The translations under genes were made by a program, and so were the position numbers. Positions 21,338 through 30,371 of a stretch of DNA of 64,000 bases are shown here, piece by piece. Below the pieces are notes generated by a model. That model was given only the letters and a program-made list of their open reading frames with translations, ran no database searches and was not told where the DNA came from. The DNA lies in assembly GCF_024746835.1 (NCBI RefSeq), contig NZ_CP080531.1, forward strand, positions 1,860,001 through 1,924,000, read 5' to 3'. This DNA is from Mesorhizobium sp. AR02 (GTDB lineage: Bacteria; Pseudomonadota; Alphaproteobacteria; Rhizobiales; Rhizobiaceae). The stretch's first letter is position 1; every line of letters starts with the position of its first letter.

Positions 21338-21505
21338 ATGTTGAACGACGACAAAGGCGAGCGGCTTTGGGCTTTAGACCTTGACGCTCTGCGCAAGGCT
21401 TTCGAAACATACGTTCAAGAGCACAAAACAACGGCTGCTGAATGGGGGGAACACGCCAAGCGGTTCCTCGAAAAACAAAGGGTTCGCCAGGGTGAATCGC
21501 GCTGA
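21338..21505 (+). CDS. Small hydrophilic protein, unknown
   Basis: A 55-residue frame, MLNDDKGERLWALDLDALRK onwards, predicted to be almost wholly helical, charged, and with no membrane segment or Cys. It looks more like a real protein than the arginine-rich shadows typical of this genome. Codon use is less GC-biased than in its neighbours. No clear ribosome site precedes the ATG; a start 13 codons earlier is possible. Two diverged copies of a 20-base sequence lie on either side. Function is not recognised. Confidence 0.4.
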   Translation: MLNDDKGERLWALDLDALRKAFETYVQEHKTTAAEWGEHAKRFLEKQRVRQGESR

Positions 21506-21657
21506 TTCCCAGCCGTGGGGGCCGCACCGGTCCCGTGGTGTTCCACCGGATAGACTCGACCTCCCTCCTGCTGGCTCCCTACGGGCCTCCATTAGGTCGT
21601 AGGTCCGCCGAATAATCGCCAGTCGCAAAAGGGTTCAAACCGTGAACAAAATCTGGC

Positions 21658-22170
21658 ATGGTGCCTGCCATGCCGATCATCTCCCCTGTCGCAATTAATC
21701 CTCTCATCGACGGCCGCCAGTCCGACCGCGCCATGCTGGTGCGGCGCGGCGTGCAGCGGCTGCTCATGGAAATGGGCGCACATGTGCTGCCTGAATTGTC
21801 GCTGGCCACCGGCCGCCGCGCCGACCTCGTGGCGCTGACCCGCCAGGGCGACATCTGGATCATCGAGATCAAATCCTCGATCGAGGATTTCAGGGTCGAC
21901 CGCAAATGGCCCGACTACCGGCTGAATTCCGACCGCTTCTTCTTCGCCACCCATCCCGGCGTGCCCTCGGAGATTTTTCCCGAGGAATGCGGCTTCATCC
22001 TGTCCGACGGCTACGGCGCCGAGATCCTGCGCGACGCGCCGGAGCATCGCATGGCGGCGGCAACGCGCAAGGCGCTGATGCTGCGGATTGCGCGGGCCGG
22101 TGCGGCGCGGTTGCTGGCGGCGGAACTGGCTGGTGTGTCGGTGCCGGCGCTGGAGGGGGAGAGCGAGTAG
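21658..22170 (+). CDS. mmcB: MmcB-family DNA repair protein
   Basis: The protein has 170 residues. The core has the restriction-endonuclease-like pattern: RRADLVALTRQGDIWIIEIK supplies the Asp and the Glu-x-Lys of a PD-(D/E)xK nuclease fold, followed by DFRVDRKWPDYRLNSDRFFF. This matches the alphaproteobacterial MmcB family, whose Caulobacter member belongs to the SOS mutagenesis/repair regulon. Nuclease activity is inferred from the motif. The start may be Met1 or Met5. No proper LexA box was found upstream (see rejected items). Confidence 0.75.
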   Translation: MVPAMPIISPVAINPLIDGRQSDRAMLVRRGVQRLLMEMGAHVLPELSLATGRRADLVALTRQGDIWIIEIKSSIEDFRVDRKWPDYRLNSDRFFFATHPGVPSEIFPEECGFILSDGYGAEILRDAPEHRMAAATRKALMLRIARAGAARLLAAELAGVSVPALEGESE

Positions 22171-22214
22171 CGGAGGTTCCCGCAGGACCGCCAATAGATA
22201 TCCTCCAACGGTCG

Positions 22215-22388
22215 GCGCTGCCCCTCATCTGCCTGCCGGCATCTTCTCCCCGTAAACGGGGCGAAGGACGCACTCATCGCCGATTTCGCCAATTTTCAAC
22301 GCTGCAGAAAGGGCGCCCGCGTTGCGGCCAGCTTTCTTTCTCCCCGTTTACGGGGAGAAATGCCCGGCAGGGCAATGAGGGGCGGCGC
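22215..22388. repeat. Rhizobial intergenic mosaic element between mmcB and nhaA
   Basis: The two ends are complementary over a long stretch: GCGCTGCCCCTCATCTGCC on the left against GGGCAATGAGGGGCGGCGC on the right. Inner CTCCCCGT-AAACGGGG palindromes lie on both sides of a short central segment. This arrangement is that of a RIME-type repeat, non-coding and transcribed from neither gene as far as can be seen. Confidence 0.75.
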
Positions 22389-22426
22389 GACATTGAAAAG
22401 AGAGCATCGAAGTCGCTGACAAGCCT

Positions 22427-23623
22427 CTACTCCTCACCCTCTTCCACCCCACCAGCAGCCGGCGCCATCAAAAGCACGGCGGCGCCGAGGATGGCGGCGA
22501 TGAAGGAGCCGGCGAGGATGCCGACCTTGACCGCGTCCTGCAGGGCCACATCACTGGCGAAGGCGAGCAGGCCGATGAACAGGCTCATGGTGAAGCCGAT
22601 GCCGCACAGCAGCGAGATGCCGATCATGTGCGACCAGCCGGCATGGGCCGGCAGATCGGCGAGGCCAAGCCGGATGGCAAGCGCTGAAGAGCCGAACACG
22701 CCGACCAGCTTGCCGACCACGAGGCCGGCGGCGACACCCAGTGTCAACGGCTCGATCAGCGCACCAAAACTGAGGCCGGCGAGCGAAACGCCGGCATTGG
22801 CAAAGCCGAAGATCGGAATGACGACGAAGGGCACGATCTTGTGCAGGCCGTGCTCGAGCCGGTGCAGCGGCGAATGGTCGAGGTCGTGGCCGATCCCGGC
22901 GGAGCGTTCGAGCGGAATGGTCAGCGCCAGGGCGACGCCGGCAAGCGTGGCGTGGACGCCCGATTTCAGCACCAGCACCCACAGGATTGCGCCGAGCACG
23001 AGATAGGGCACCAGCGTCATCACCCGCATGCGGTTGAGCACGATAAGCACGGCGATGACGGCGAAGGCGGCGCCGAGATAAGCCAATGACAGGCCGCTTG
23101 TGTAGAATATGGCGATGATGATGACGGCGCCGAGGTCGTCGATGATGGCGAGCGCGGTCAGGAAGACTTTCAGCGAAGCCGGCACACGACTGCCGAGCAG
23201 CGACAGAACGCCAAGCGCGAAGGCGATGTCGGTGGCGGTCGGGATCGCCCAGCCGGAGAGCGCGGCCGAATTGTTGCGGTTGATCAAGACATAGACCAGC
23301 GCCGGAACCAGCATGCCGCCGGCCGCCGCGATGCCGGGCAGGACGCGGCGTGGCCAGGTCGACAGCTGGCCGTCCAGCATCTCGCGCTTGATCTCCAGCC
23401 CGACAAGCAGGAAGAACACCGCCATCAGCCCGTCATTGACCCAATGCGAGACGCTGAGCGGGCCGAGATAGGCATGGAGAACGGAGAAATAGGTTTCCGC
23501 AAGCGGCGAGTTGGCGACGATCAGCGCAAGCGCCGCCGCCGCCATCAGGATGATGCCGCCGGCCGCCTCGCCATCGAGAAATTCGCGGAAGACGGAAACC
23601 GGCCGCTGTTTTAGATCCTGCAT
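22427..23623 (-). CDS. nhaA: Na+/H+ antiporter NhaA
   Basis: It exchanges sodium for protons across the inner membrane for pH and salt balance. The 398 residues and about 12 helices match the family. The pair of membrane aspartates needed for transport is present in [20 protein letters not shown], and the discontinuous-helix segment is [20 protein letters not shown]. The N-terminus [20 protein letters not shown] is also typical. It is flanked by mobile palindromic repeats on both sides and has no operon partner. Confidence 0.95.
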   Translation of the reverse strand: MQDLKQRPVSVFREFLDGEAAGGIILMAAAALALIVANSPLAETYFSVLHAYLGPLSVSHWVNDGLMAVFFLLVGLEIKREMLDGQLSTWPRRVLPGIAAAGGMLVPALVYVLINRNNSAALSGWAIPTATDIAFALGVLSLLGSRVPASLKVFLTALAIIDDLGAVIIIAIFYTSGLSLAYLGAAFAVIAVLIVLNRMRVMTLVPYLVLGAILWVLVLKSGVHATLAGVALALTIPLERSAGIGHDLDHSPLHRLEHGLHKIVPFVVIPIFGFANAGVSLAGLSFGALIEPLTLGVAAGLVVGKLVGVFGSSALAIRLGLADLPAHAGWSHMIGISLLCGIGFTMSLFIGLLAFASDVALQDAVKVGILAGSFIAAILGAAVLLMAPAAGGVEEGEE

Positions 23624-23755
23624 GTCGCCTCCGCTGTCACCCGACCTGTCGGCCAGAACCTATAACCTAATCATGCGAAACGTCACTGACGAAGCAACAC
23701 GTACGAAGTCATCCAGGCAGATCCTATGCCTTGGAAATTGGCCGAAACGCTCATC

Positions 23756-23819
23756 GCGTCGTCATGCTATGGCGGAGCAAGGAGCGAAGAGACTCGGCGA
23801 AGACCCAAGGATGACGAAG
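23756..23819. repeat. Dispersed repeat, copy 1 (GGCGGAGCAAGGAGCG family)
   Basis: A 64-bp element with ends TCGTCAT and ATGACGA and a core GGCGGAGCAAGGAGCG. The same element recurs in opposite orientation at 25879-25940, so the pair brackets actR/actS. It lies in the 202-bp gap between nhaA and actR, which otherwise holds only a possible promoter for nhaA. Confidence 0.7.
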
Positions 23820-23825
23820 CTCGGT

Positions 23826-24389
23826 TTAGCGCGGTGCGCGCTTGGCCAGTATGCGCTGCAGCGTGCGGCGGTGCATGTTGAGCCGGCGCGCGGTCTCGGA
23901 GACGTTGCGCTCGCACATTTCATAGACGCGCTGGATATGCTCCCAGCGCACACGGTCGGCCGACATCGGATTTTCCGGCGGCGCGGCGCGCTCGCCAGAG
24001 GTGCGGGTGAGCGCGGCGAAGATGTCGTCGGCATCGGCGGGCTTCGACAGATAGTCGACGGCGCCGAGCTTCACCGCGGTCACCGCGGTGGCGATGTTGC
24101 CGTAGCCGGTCAGGATGATGGTGCGGGAATCCTCGCGCTTCTCGCGGATGGCGGCGACGACGTCGAGGCCGTTGCCGTCGCCAAGCCGCATGTCGACCAC
24201 GGCATAGGCCGGCGGATTGGCGCGCGCCTTGCCCACGGCCTCCTCGACGCTCTCGGCGGTCTCGACCACAAAACCCCTGGTTTCCATGGCGCGGGCCAGA
24301 CGGGTGAGGAACGGCTTGTCGTCATCGACGATCAGAAGCGAGGTGTCCTCGCCTTCAACCATTGCGCCAATATTTTCATCGCCTGTCAT
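23826..24389 (-). CDS. actR: Redox response regulator ActR (RegA/PrrA family)
   Basis: It is phosphorylated by the kinase encoded upstream and controls genes for redox balance, nitrogen metabolism and acid tolerance. It has 187 residues from the ATG at 24389. The receiver domain has LLIVDDDKPF and the phospho-acceptor Asp in AYAVVDMRLGDGNGLD, plus the conserved Lys in YLSKPAD. The C-terminal Fis-type helix-turn-helix NVSETARRLNMHRRTLQRIL is almost invariant across RegA/PrrA/ActR. The frame extends 26 codons further up, but that part is unlike the family. Confidence 0.95.
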   Translation of the reverse strand: MTGDENIGAMVEGEDTSLLIVDDDKPFLTRLARAMETRGFVVETAESVEEAVGKARANPPAYAVVDMRLGDGNGLDVVAAIREKREDSRTIILTGYGNIATAVTAVKLGAVDYLSKPADADDIFAALTRTSGERAAPPENPMSADRVRWEHIQRVYEMCERNVSETARRLNMHRRTLQRILAKRAPR

Positions 24390-24453
24390 CGTCTTGAAAA
24401 TTCCTGCTGCCTTAATTTTACGCAGATATAGTTTTGCGCCGCTATTGTCCAAT

Positions 24454-25779
24454 TTACGCAGTGTCAAACATGGTGGCCGGGGCCGATTCCGGGTTCAGGA
24501 AGACCGTCCTCGGCCACGAAATCTGCACTACCGCGCCCTCGCCCAGGCCGCTCGAATTGCGGAAATCGAGCGTGGCGCCCGAGCGTTCGAGCAGCGTCTT
24601 GGCAATGAACAGGCCGAGCCCCAGGCCACCGCCGGCTTCCGTACCCTGGCGCGTCGACATGTAGGGCTCGCCGATGCGGTCGATGATTTCGGGTGGGAAG
24701 CCGGGGCCGTCGTCGATGATCGAGAAGGTCACGGCAGCCTCATCCCAGCTCCAGCGCACGGTGACGCTCTTGCGGGCGAAATCGACGGCGTTCTCGACCA
24801 GATTGCCAAGGCCGTAGATGACGCCTGGATTGCGGCGCCCGACCGGCTCCGGGCCGGTGCGCTCGCCCGGGCGCAGCTTGATCGAGATACCGAAGTCGCG
24901 ATGCGGCGCGGTGACCTCCTCGACCAGCGAGGTCAGCGGCAAGCGGGACAGATGCGCCTCGCCCTCGGACGACAGGCTGGTCAGGCGTTTGAGGATTTCG
25001 CGGCAGCGCTCGCTCTGCGAACGCAGCAGCTTCACGTCTTCCCCGTATTTGGGGTCGCTGCCGAGCGCCTTTTCCATTTCCTTGGCGACGAGCGCGATGG
25101 TGGCGAGCGGCGTGCCAAGCTCATGCGCGGCGGCCGCCGCCAGGCCGTCGAGCGCCGAAAGGTGCTGTTCGCGCTGCAGCACCAGTTCGGTGGCGGCAAG
25201 CGCATTGGCCAGAAGCCGCGCTTCGGCAGCCACCCGAAAGGCATAGATGGCGGTGAAGGCGATCGAGGACAGCACTGCCATCCACATGCCGGCGACATAG
25301 ATGAAGGGCATGGCCAGCGGCGCGCCTTCATACCAGGGCAAGGGCAGATGGAAGAACACCAGCAAGGTGGCCGCAATCATCACCAGCCCGCCGAGGATGG
25401 CGGTGAGGCGCAGAGGCAGCGACGTCGCCGAAATGACGACAGGCACGGTCATCAGCAGCGAGAACGGATTGGTCAGACCACCGGTCATGTAGAGCAGGCC
25501 GGCAAGCTGCAGACTGTCGAAGATCAGGATGCCGAAGGCGGCGAACGGGGTGAGCCGGTGCGCCGCCGGAAAGCGGAAGGCCAGGAAGAGATTCATCCAC
25601 GCCGAACAGGCGATCAGCGCGAAACACAGGCTGACCGGGAGCGGGAATTTCAAGCCATAGGCGACGACGAGCACCGCCACGCTCTGCCCGACAATGGCCA
25701 GCCAGCGCAGCCGGATCAGCGTGTTGAGGCGCAGCCGCTGGCTCTGCTGAAAATCGGGCGAACGCAAAACGTTGATCAT
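24454..25779 (-). CDS. actS: Redox sensor histidine kinase ActS (RegB/PrrB family)
   Basis: A membrane kinase with 441 residues and six N-terminal helices (about 25-185). The quinone-binding signature GGLTNPFSL, special to RegB, is present near 100. The H-box AAAHELGTPLATIA is near 220. The conserved redox Cys is found in SERCREILKRL near 258. The ATP-binding domain ends with DDGPGFPPEIIDRIGEPY and GGGLGLGLFIAKTLL. The presence of both the quinone motif and the Cys argues that redox sensing is intact. It lies 64 bp upstream of actR on the same strand, opposite to the divergent arrangement seen with regB/regA in Rhodobacter. Confidence 0.95.
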   Translation of the reverse strand: MINVLRSPDFQQSQRLRLNTLIRLRWLAIVGQSVAVLVVAYGLKFPLPVSLCFALIACSAWMNLFLAFRFPAAHRLTPFAAFGILIFDSLQLAGLLYMTGGLTNPFSLLMTVPVVISATSLPLRLTAILGGLVMIAATLLVFFHLPLPWYEGAPLAMPFIYVAGMWMAVLSSIAFTAIYAFRVAAEARLLANALAATELVLQREQHLSALDGLAAAAAHELGTPLATIALVAKEMEKALGSDPKYGEDVKLLRSQSERCREILKRLTSLSSEGEAHLSRLPLTSLVEEVTAPHRDFGISIKLRPGERTGPEPVGRRNPGVIYGLGNLVENAVDFARKSVTVRWSWDEAAVTFSIIDDGPGFPPEIIDRIGEPYMSTRQGTEAGGGLGLGLFIAKTLLERSGATLDFRNSSGLGEGAVVQISWPRTVFLNPESAPATMFDTA

Positions 25780-25878
25780 GGAAATGGATTACAGCCGCGG
25801 GAGGGCAAGCGCTAGTAGCGCTGTGCCAAGGGACTCTCGGGCTGAGACCGTTGATCGGACTGGCCTAAGCCTCGCGAT

Positions 25879-25940
25879 TTCGTCATCCTATGGTCTGCGC
25901 TGCGTCGCTGCGCTCCTTGCTCCGCCCGTGGATGACGAAG
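25879..25940. repeat. Dispersed repeat, copy 2 (inverted relative to copy 1)
   Basis: On the minus strand it reads CCACGGGCGGAGCAAGGAGC and ends GGATGACGA, aligning along its length with the element at 23756-23819. It fills much of the 234-bp gap between hrpB and actS. Confidence 0.7.
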
Positions 25941-26013
25941 AGATTGATGTCTTCGCCAATCACCGACGTGTGCCATTCGCCAACACAAACGGCGCGCCGA
26001 TGCTTTGCCAAAC

Positions 26014-28476
26014 TTAGGTCCCGCGCGGCTTGGCGCGGGCGGTGGCGGCGGCGAGCAGCGGGTTTTCCGGCCAGACATGTTTGGGATAACGGCCGCGCAT
26101 GTCGGCGCGCACGTCGGCCCAGGAGCCGCGCCAGAAGCCGGGCAGGTCGCGCGTCGTCTGGATCGGCCGATGCGCCGGCGACAACAGTTCGAGCGTCAGC
26201 GGTACGGTGCCATTGGCGATCGAGGGGTGGCGGTCGAGGCCGAACAGTTCCTGCACACGGACCGCCAGAACCGGCCATTCGCCGTCGTAGCGGATCGGCA
26301 CGTGGCTGCCCGATGGCGCGTCGAAATGGGTTGGCGCCAGCGCCTCGACCTTGCGCTGCAGCTCGTGCGGCACGAGCGAGGCCAGGCCGGCCGAGACAAC
26401 ACCGGGATCGATGGCGGCCAGGGAAGCCGCACCCGACAGGAAGGGCAGCAGCCAGTCGTCGAGGCGCTCGATGAGGACGGCATCCGACATATCGGGCCAG
26501 GGTGCGCCGAGACCACGATGCAGCCAGGACAACCTATGGCGCAGCGTCTCGGCCTCCTTGCTCCAGCTCAGTAGCGATAGGCCGTGCTCGCGCAAGGCGT
26601 CTGCTATGGCGCGGTCGGCCTCGGCGCCGGCCGGCGCCGGCAGCATGCGTTCGGCGAGCGTGATGGCGCCGAGACGAACCGTCTCGCGCACGCGCACGGC
26701 GCGGCGCTCGCGATCGAAGCTTGTCTGCCGGCGTGTTTCGATTCGGTCGGCCAGCGTGGCGCGGACGTCGTCCTCGCCGATTGCGGCGGCGGCCGCTATG
26801 CGCGCATTCTGCGCCTTGCCCTGCAGGTCGGCGACGATCAGAAACGGCTCGCCCGCCAGCGGGTCGGCGGCATCGAGCATGGCGCCGGAGCCATTGGCCA
26901 GCACGAAGCGCCCGCGTTCGCCGCGCGCCTTGGCGACGCGGTCCGGCCAGGCATGGATAAGCAAAGGACCGGCAGGCACAGCTTCGCTGTTTTTTGTGCC
27001 GCCCACCTGCTTCGCCAGCCGCTCGGCGAGTTGCCGCGCGGCCGTAGCGCGCGGCGATCTTTCCCCGCGAAAGCGCATCAGCCGCCGCTCAAGATCGGCG
27101 CCATCACCGCCAAGGCCGCGTTCGGTGAGCAATACGGCGAGCATGGCTGCCTCGCCGGCATGGCCGCTGCCGGCAGCCTCGGCGACCATATGCGCCAGCC
27201 GCACCGGCAGAGCGAGCTTGCGCATCGAAGCGCCTGCTTCCGTCAAGCGCCCCACTTCGTCGATGGCATGGAGCGCGCGCAGCAGCACCCTTGCCTCGTT
27301 GAGTGCCGGGGCCGGCGGCGGATCGAGGAAGGCGAGCGCCGTCGGATCGGCGACGCCGAAGGCGGCGCAGTCGAGCAGCAGGCCGGAGAGATCCGCTTCG
27401 AGGATTTCCGGCGGCGTGAAGGCGGGAAGTGCTGATGTCTGCTCGGCGCGCCACAGCCGGATGGTGACGCCCGGTTGCGTGCGTCCGGCGCGACCGGCAC
27501 GCTGGTCGGCCGAGGCCCTGCTGACGCGCACGGTTTCCAGCCGGGTGAGGCCGCTCGCAGGCTCATAGCGCGGCAGGCGCGACAGGCCGGAATCGATGAC
27601 GACGCGTACCCCGTCGATGGTGATGGAGGTCTCGGCAATCGAGGTCGCCAGCACCACCTTGCGGCGGCCCACCGGCGCCGGCTTGATCGCGGCGTCCTGC
27701 GCCTTGCCATCAAGCTGGCCATAGAGCGGCACGATGTCGGTGTCGGCGCCAACCTTGCCGGCCAGCCGCTCGGCGGTGCGTTCGATTTCGCGCTGGCCGG
27801 GCAGGAAGGCAAGCACGCTGCCGCTCTCATCGGCGAGGGCGGCGCGGATCGCCTTGGCCATGGCGTCCTCGATCGGAACACCGGCGGGCCGTTCGTCGTA
27901 ACGGATGTCGACCGGAAAGGCGCGGCCCTCGCTTTCGATCACCGGCGCGCCCGACAGGAGTTTGGCGACACGGGCGCCGTCAAGCGTCGCCGACATCACC
28001 AGCAGACGCAGATCCGGACGCAGCGCACCTTGCACGTCGAGCGCCAGGGCCAGGCCGAAATCGCCGTCGAGCGAACGTTCGTGGAATTCGTCAAAGATCA
28101 CCGCCGAAACACCGGGCAGGTCGGGATCATCGAGGATCATCCGCGCCAGCACGCCCTCGGTGACGACCAATATCCTGGTTTTCGCCGAAGTGCGGTTTTC
28201 CATGCGCATGGCGTAACCGACCGTGGCACCCGGCTCCTCATCAAGCAATTGCGCCATGCGGCGGGCGGCGGCGCGGGCGGCGAGCCGGCGCGGCTCGAGC
28301 AGCACGATCTTGCCCGAACCCAGCCAGGACGCATCGAGCAGCGCCAGCGGCACCAGCGTCGTCTTGCCGGCGCCGGGCGGCGCCACCAGCACCGCGCTGT
28401 TGCCGGCGCCAAGCGCTTCGCCCAGCGCTGGCAGCACGGCGGATACCGGAAGCTCCGGCAGGGATCTTGTCGTCAT
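26014..28476 (-). CDS. hrpB: ATP-dependent helicase HrpB
   Basis: A DEAH/RHA-type helicase of 820 residues, the family length. Walker A is LVAPPGAGKTTLVPLA near 35, the DEAH-like box is IFDEFHERSLDGD near 130, and motif VI is SRASADQRAGRAGRTQPG near 330. The C-terminal HrpB-specific domain contains WPDRVAKARGERGRFVLANG. The exact role is poorly known; family members are dispensable and have been linked to RNA processing. It stands alone between the actS repeat region and a DMT permease. Confidence 0.95.
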   Translation of the reverse strand: MTTRSLPELPVSAVLPALGEALGAGNSAVLVAPPGAGKTTLVPLALLDASWLGSGKIVLLEPRRLAARAAARRMAQLLDEEPGATVGYAMRMENRTSAKTRILVVTEGVLARMILDDPDLPGVSAVIFDEFHERSLDGDFGLALALDVQGALRPDLRLLVMSATLDGARVAKLLSGAPVIESEGRAFPVDIRYDERPAGVPIEDAMAKAIRAALADESGSVLAFLPGQREIERTAERLAGKVGADTDIVPLYGQLDGKAQDAAIKPAPVGRRKVVLATSIAETSITIDGVRVVIDSGLSRLPRYEPASGLTRLETVRVSRASADQRAGRAGRTQPGVTIRLWRAEQTSALPAFTPPEILEADLSGLLLDCAAFGVADPTALAFLDPPPAPALNEARVLLRALHAIDEVGRLTEAGASMRKLALPVRLAHMVAEAAGSGHAGEAAMLAVLLTERGLGGDGADLERRLMRFRGERSPRATAARQLAERLAKQVGGTKNSEAVPAGPLLIHAWPDRVAKARGERGRFVLANGSGAMLDAADPLAGEPFLIVADLQGKAQNARIAAAAAIGEDDVRATLADRIETRRQTSFDRERRAVRVRETVRLGAITLAERMLPAPAGAEADRAIADALREHGLSLLSWSKEAETLRHRLSWLHRGLGAPWPDMSDAVLIERLDDWLLPFLSGAASLAAIDPGVVSAGLASLVPHELQRKVEALAPTHFDAPSGSHVPIRYDGEWPVLAVRVQELFGLDRHPSIANGTVPLTLELLSPAHRPIQTTRDLPGFWRGSWADVRADMRGRYPKHVWPENPLLAAATARAKPRGT

Positions 28477-28523
28477 CGCGTCCGCATATCAGCGGTCACG
28501 GTCACCGTGCAACCGCGCGAGCA

Positions 28524-29414
28524 CTAAAGCCGGGTCCGCGAAAACGGGTTCCAGCGCACCGTGCCGAGTCGCACTTCTTCGCGCACCATGGTCAGCAGGC
28601 CGGCCCCACCGACGATCGCGAGGCCGACGAGCGACAGCCAGTCGGGGTATTCCCGGAAGAACAGTGCCCCGAGGATCACCGCCCAGACGATCTGCGAATA
28701 ATGCGTCGGCGCGATCCGGTTGGCGGGCGCATATTTGGCGGCAAGCAGTTGCATGAATTGTCCGCCCGCGGTGAAGGCGCCCGCCATCGCCAGCCAGACA
28801 AGCTGCATGGCATTGGGCAAGGTGAACGAGGTGGCGGCGGCGCCGACCCCGTTGAACAGCAGGCCATAGCCGACAAGCACGCCGAGCATCGACGTGCGCT
28901 TCTCCTGTTGGGCGAGCGACCGCAGCAGGATGACGCTGGTCGCGGCGAGGAAAGCGTTCACGAAGGCGGCCAGATGGCCGAGGTTCAATTCACGAAAACC
29001 CGGCCGCACCACCAGCATCACCCCGGCAAAGCCGGCAAACACGGCCAGCCACCGCCAGGGGCCAACCTTTTCCTTCAGGATGACGGTCGACAGGATGGTG
29101 ACCAGCAAGGGCGCCAGGAAGATCAGGGCGTAGACCTCGGCCAGAGGAATGTGCGTGAAGGCATAGACGCTGAGCACGCCCGAGGCGATGCCGGCCCAGG
29201 CCCGGGCCTGCACGGCCCATGGCCGCTTCATGTGCCAGAAATCGCGCCAGCGTTCACCCGCCGGGCGGGTGAAGAACAGGAAAAAACCGGCAAACAAGGT
29301 GGCGAAGAAGCCGATCTCGAAGACGGTGAACTGTCCGCCCAGGCTCTTGATAACGGCATCGCTGCCCGAATAGCTTGCATAGGCGATCAGGGCGAGCAGG
29401 ATTCCGTTCGTCAC
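28524..29414 (-). CDS. DMT-superfamily (EamA) permease
   Basis: The protein has 296 residues with about 10 helices in two EamA repeats; family members export metabolites or amino acids. The segments AEVYALIFLAPLLVTILSTV and HYSQIVWAVILGALFFREYP are typical of the repeats' ends. The GTG at 29414 (VTNGILLALIAY) is preferred, as it opens directly into the first helix; the upstream extension to 29489 would overlap the divergent deacetylase gene. Substrate unknown. Confidence 0.82.
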   Translation of the reverse strand: MTNGILLALIAYASYSGSDAVIKSLGGQFTVFEIGFFATLFAGFFLFFTRPAGERWRDFWHMKRPWAVQARAWAGIASGVLSVYAFTHIPLAEVYALIFLAPLLVTILSTVILKEKVGPWRWLAVFAGFAGVMLVVRPGFRELNLGHLAAFVNAFLAATSVILLRSLAQQEKRTSMLGVLVGYGLLFNGVGAAATSFTLPNAMQLVWLAMAGAFTAGGQFMQLLAAKYAPANRIAPTHYSQIVWAVILGALFFREYPDWLSLVGLAIVGGAGLLTMVREEVRLGTVRWNPFSRTRL

Positions 29415-29439
29415 GTTTCCATTTCCGGGGAGAGAGTGG

Positions 29440-30138
29440 TTGAAAATATTGGCGCTCGGTGCGCATCCGGACGACATCGAGATCTTCATGTTCGGTACGC
29501 TGGCCGCCTATGCGGCGCAAGGCGCAGAACTCACTTTTGCCGTGGCCACGGATGGTGCCAAGGGCGGCAGGAGTGATGCCACGGTCCTCGCCCGTGTCCG
29601 TCGTGAGGAAGCCACGGCCGCGGCGGCGCTGCTAGGCGCGACCCCGCGCTTCCTCGACTTTCCCGACGGCGAGCTGGTGGCCGATGCCGCGCTGATCGGC
29701 GCGCTGAAAACGCTGATACGCGAGACCGGACCGGACCTGGTGATCACGCACGCGCCCAACGACTATCACGCCGACCACCGCGCGCTGTCGGACGGCGTGC
29801 GCATCGCGGCCTCGTTCGCGGTTCCGGTGCTGCATGCCGATACGATGGGCGGCACCGGGTTTTCGCCGACGCACTATGTCGATGTTTCCGCCTACCGGGA
29901 TATCAAAACACAGGCGATCCGCGCGCACCGGTCGCAGCGGCCGGAGCAATATGTCGACAGGGCGCGCATCCAGAATGAATTTCGCGCTGGCCAATGCAAC
30001 GACATCCCCGGGTCACTGGCCGAGGCCTTTCGCTTTGAGCCGACATTTCCCTTCGCCGACATACGTGCCTTGTTGCCGCCCGCGCCACCTGTGCGGCCGG
30101 TGACGCCAAACACGAACGCCGTCAGCGAAGCCGGCTGA
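29440..30138 (+). CDS. PIG-L/LmbE family deacetylase
   Basis: A zinc-dependent N-acetylglucosaminyl deacetylase-like enzyme with 232 residues. The metal motif AHPDDIEI lies at the start and the second ligand motif HADH in NDYHADHRALSD is near 108. The family removes acetyl groups from sugar amines in lipids, thiols or antibiotics; the substrate here is unknown. Translation begins at TTG (29440) four bases after GGGGAGAGAG; no in-frame ATG fits. It is divergent from the DMT permease and lies just before the ABC/DHA locus, but a hairpin and a separate promoter divide it from that operon. Confidence 0.85.
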   Translation: MKILALGAHPDDIEIFMFGTLAAYAAQGAELTFAVATDGAKGGRSDATVLARVRREEATAAAALLGATPRFLDFPDGELVADAALIGALKTLIRETGPDLVITHAPNDYHADHRALSDGVRIAASFAVPVLHADTMGGTGFSPTHYVDVSAYRDIKTQAIRAHRSQRPEQYVDRARIQNEFRAGQCNDIPGSLAEAFRFEPTFPFADIRALLPPAPPVRPVTPNTNAVSEAG

Positions 30139-30140
30139 GC

Positions 30141-30167
30141 GACTGCCGGAGGAGCCATCCGGCGGTC
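30141..30167 (+). terminator. Hairpin after the PIG-L gene
   Basis: GACTGCCGGA pairs with TCCGGCGGTC (one G-T pair) around a 7-base loop, followed by ATTTCC. It begins 3 bp after the stop codon. Without a long T-run it is a weak terminator at best. Confidence 0.45.
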
Positions 30168-30230
30168 ATTTCCCAACGATTTCAATCACCCGTTTCGTCA
30201 TGCTGCGGCGCAGCAACGAATTCGCTTGCG

Positions 30231-30271
30231 TTGTTTAGTAAAAATTGCATTACTAAACAAATTACTAAACA
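30231..30271 (+). promoter_or_regulatory. Operator with three half-sites at the promoter of the ABC/DHA locus
   Basis: TTGTTTAGTAA (30231-30241) and TTACTAAACAA (30250-30260) form a perfect 11-base inverted repeat with an 8-base centre. A third copy TTACTAAACA follows at 30262-30271. The same bases give a plausible promoter, TTGTTT (30231) and TAAACA (30254) with a 17-base spacer, so a protein on the palindrome would block polymerase. The binding protein is not in the window; ROK, LacI or DeoR types are candidates. The binding-protein gene starts about 100 bp downstream. Confidence 0.65.
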
Positions 30272-30371
30272 TCTGCCGCGCTCCGGCGCCGCCATGTTTG
30301 GGCCTCTGAGGAGAGAGGTTGAGGGCTCTTGAAACCGTCATCCGGGCGCGTTTCGCAAATGGGAGGAAGGC

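Noticed and set aside
21633..21647. GTTC-N7-GAAC before mmcB as a LexA box
   Set aside because: The alphaproteobacterial LexA box is a direct repeat, GTTC-N7-GTTC (equally GAAC-N7-GAAC). Here the second half is inverted, so it does not fit.
22215..22388. CRISPR-like or attenuator structure before nhaA
   Set aside because: The repeats are inverted, not direct, with no spacers. The arrangement fits a dispersed intergenic mosaic element.
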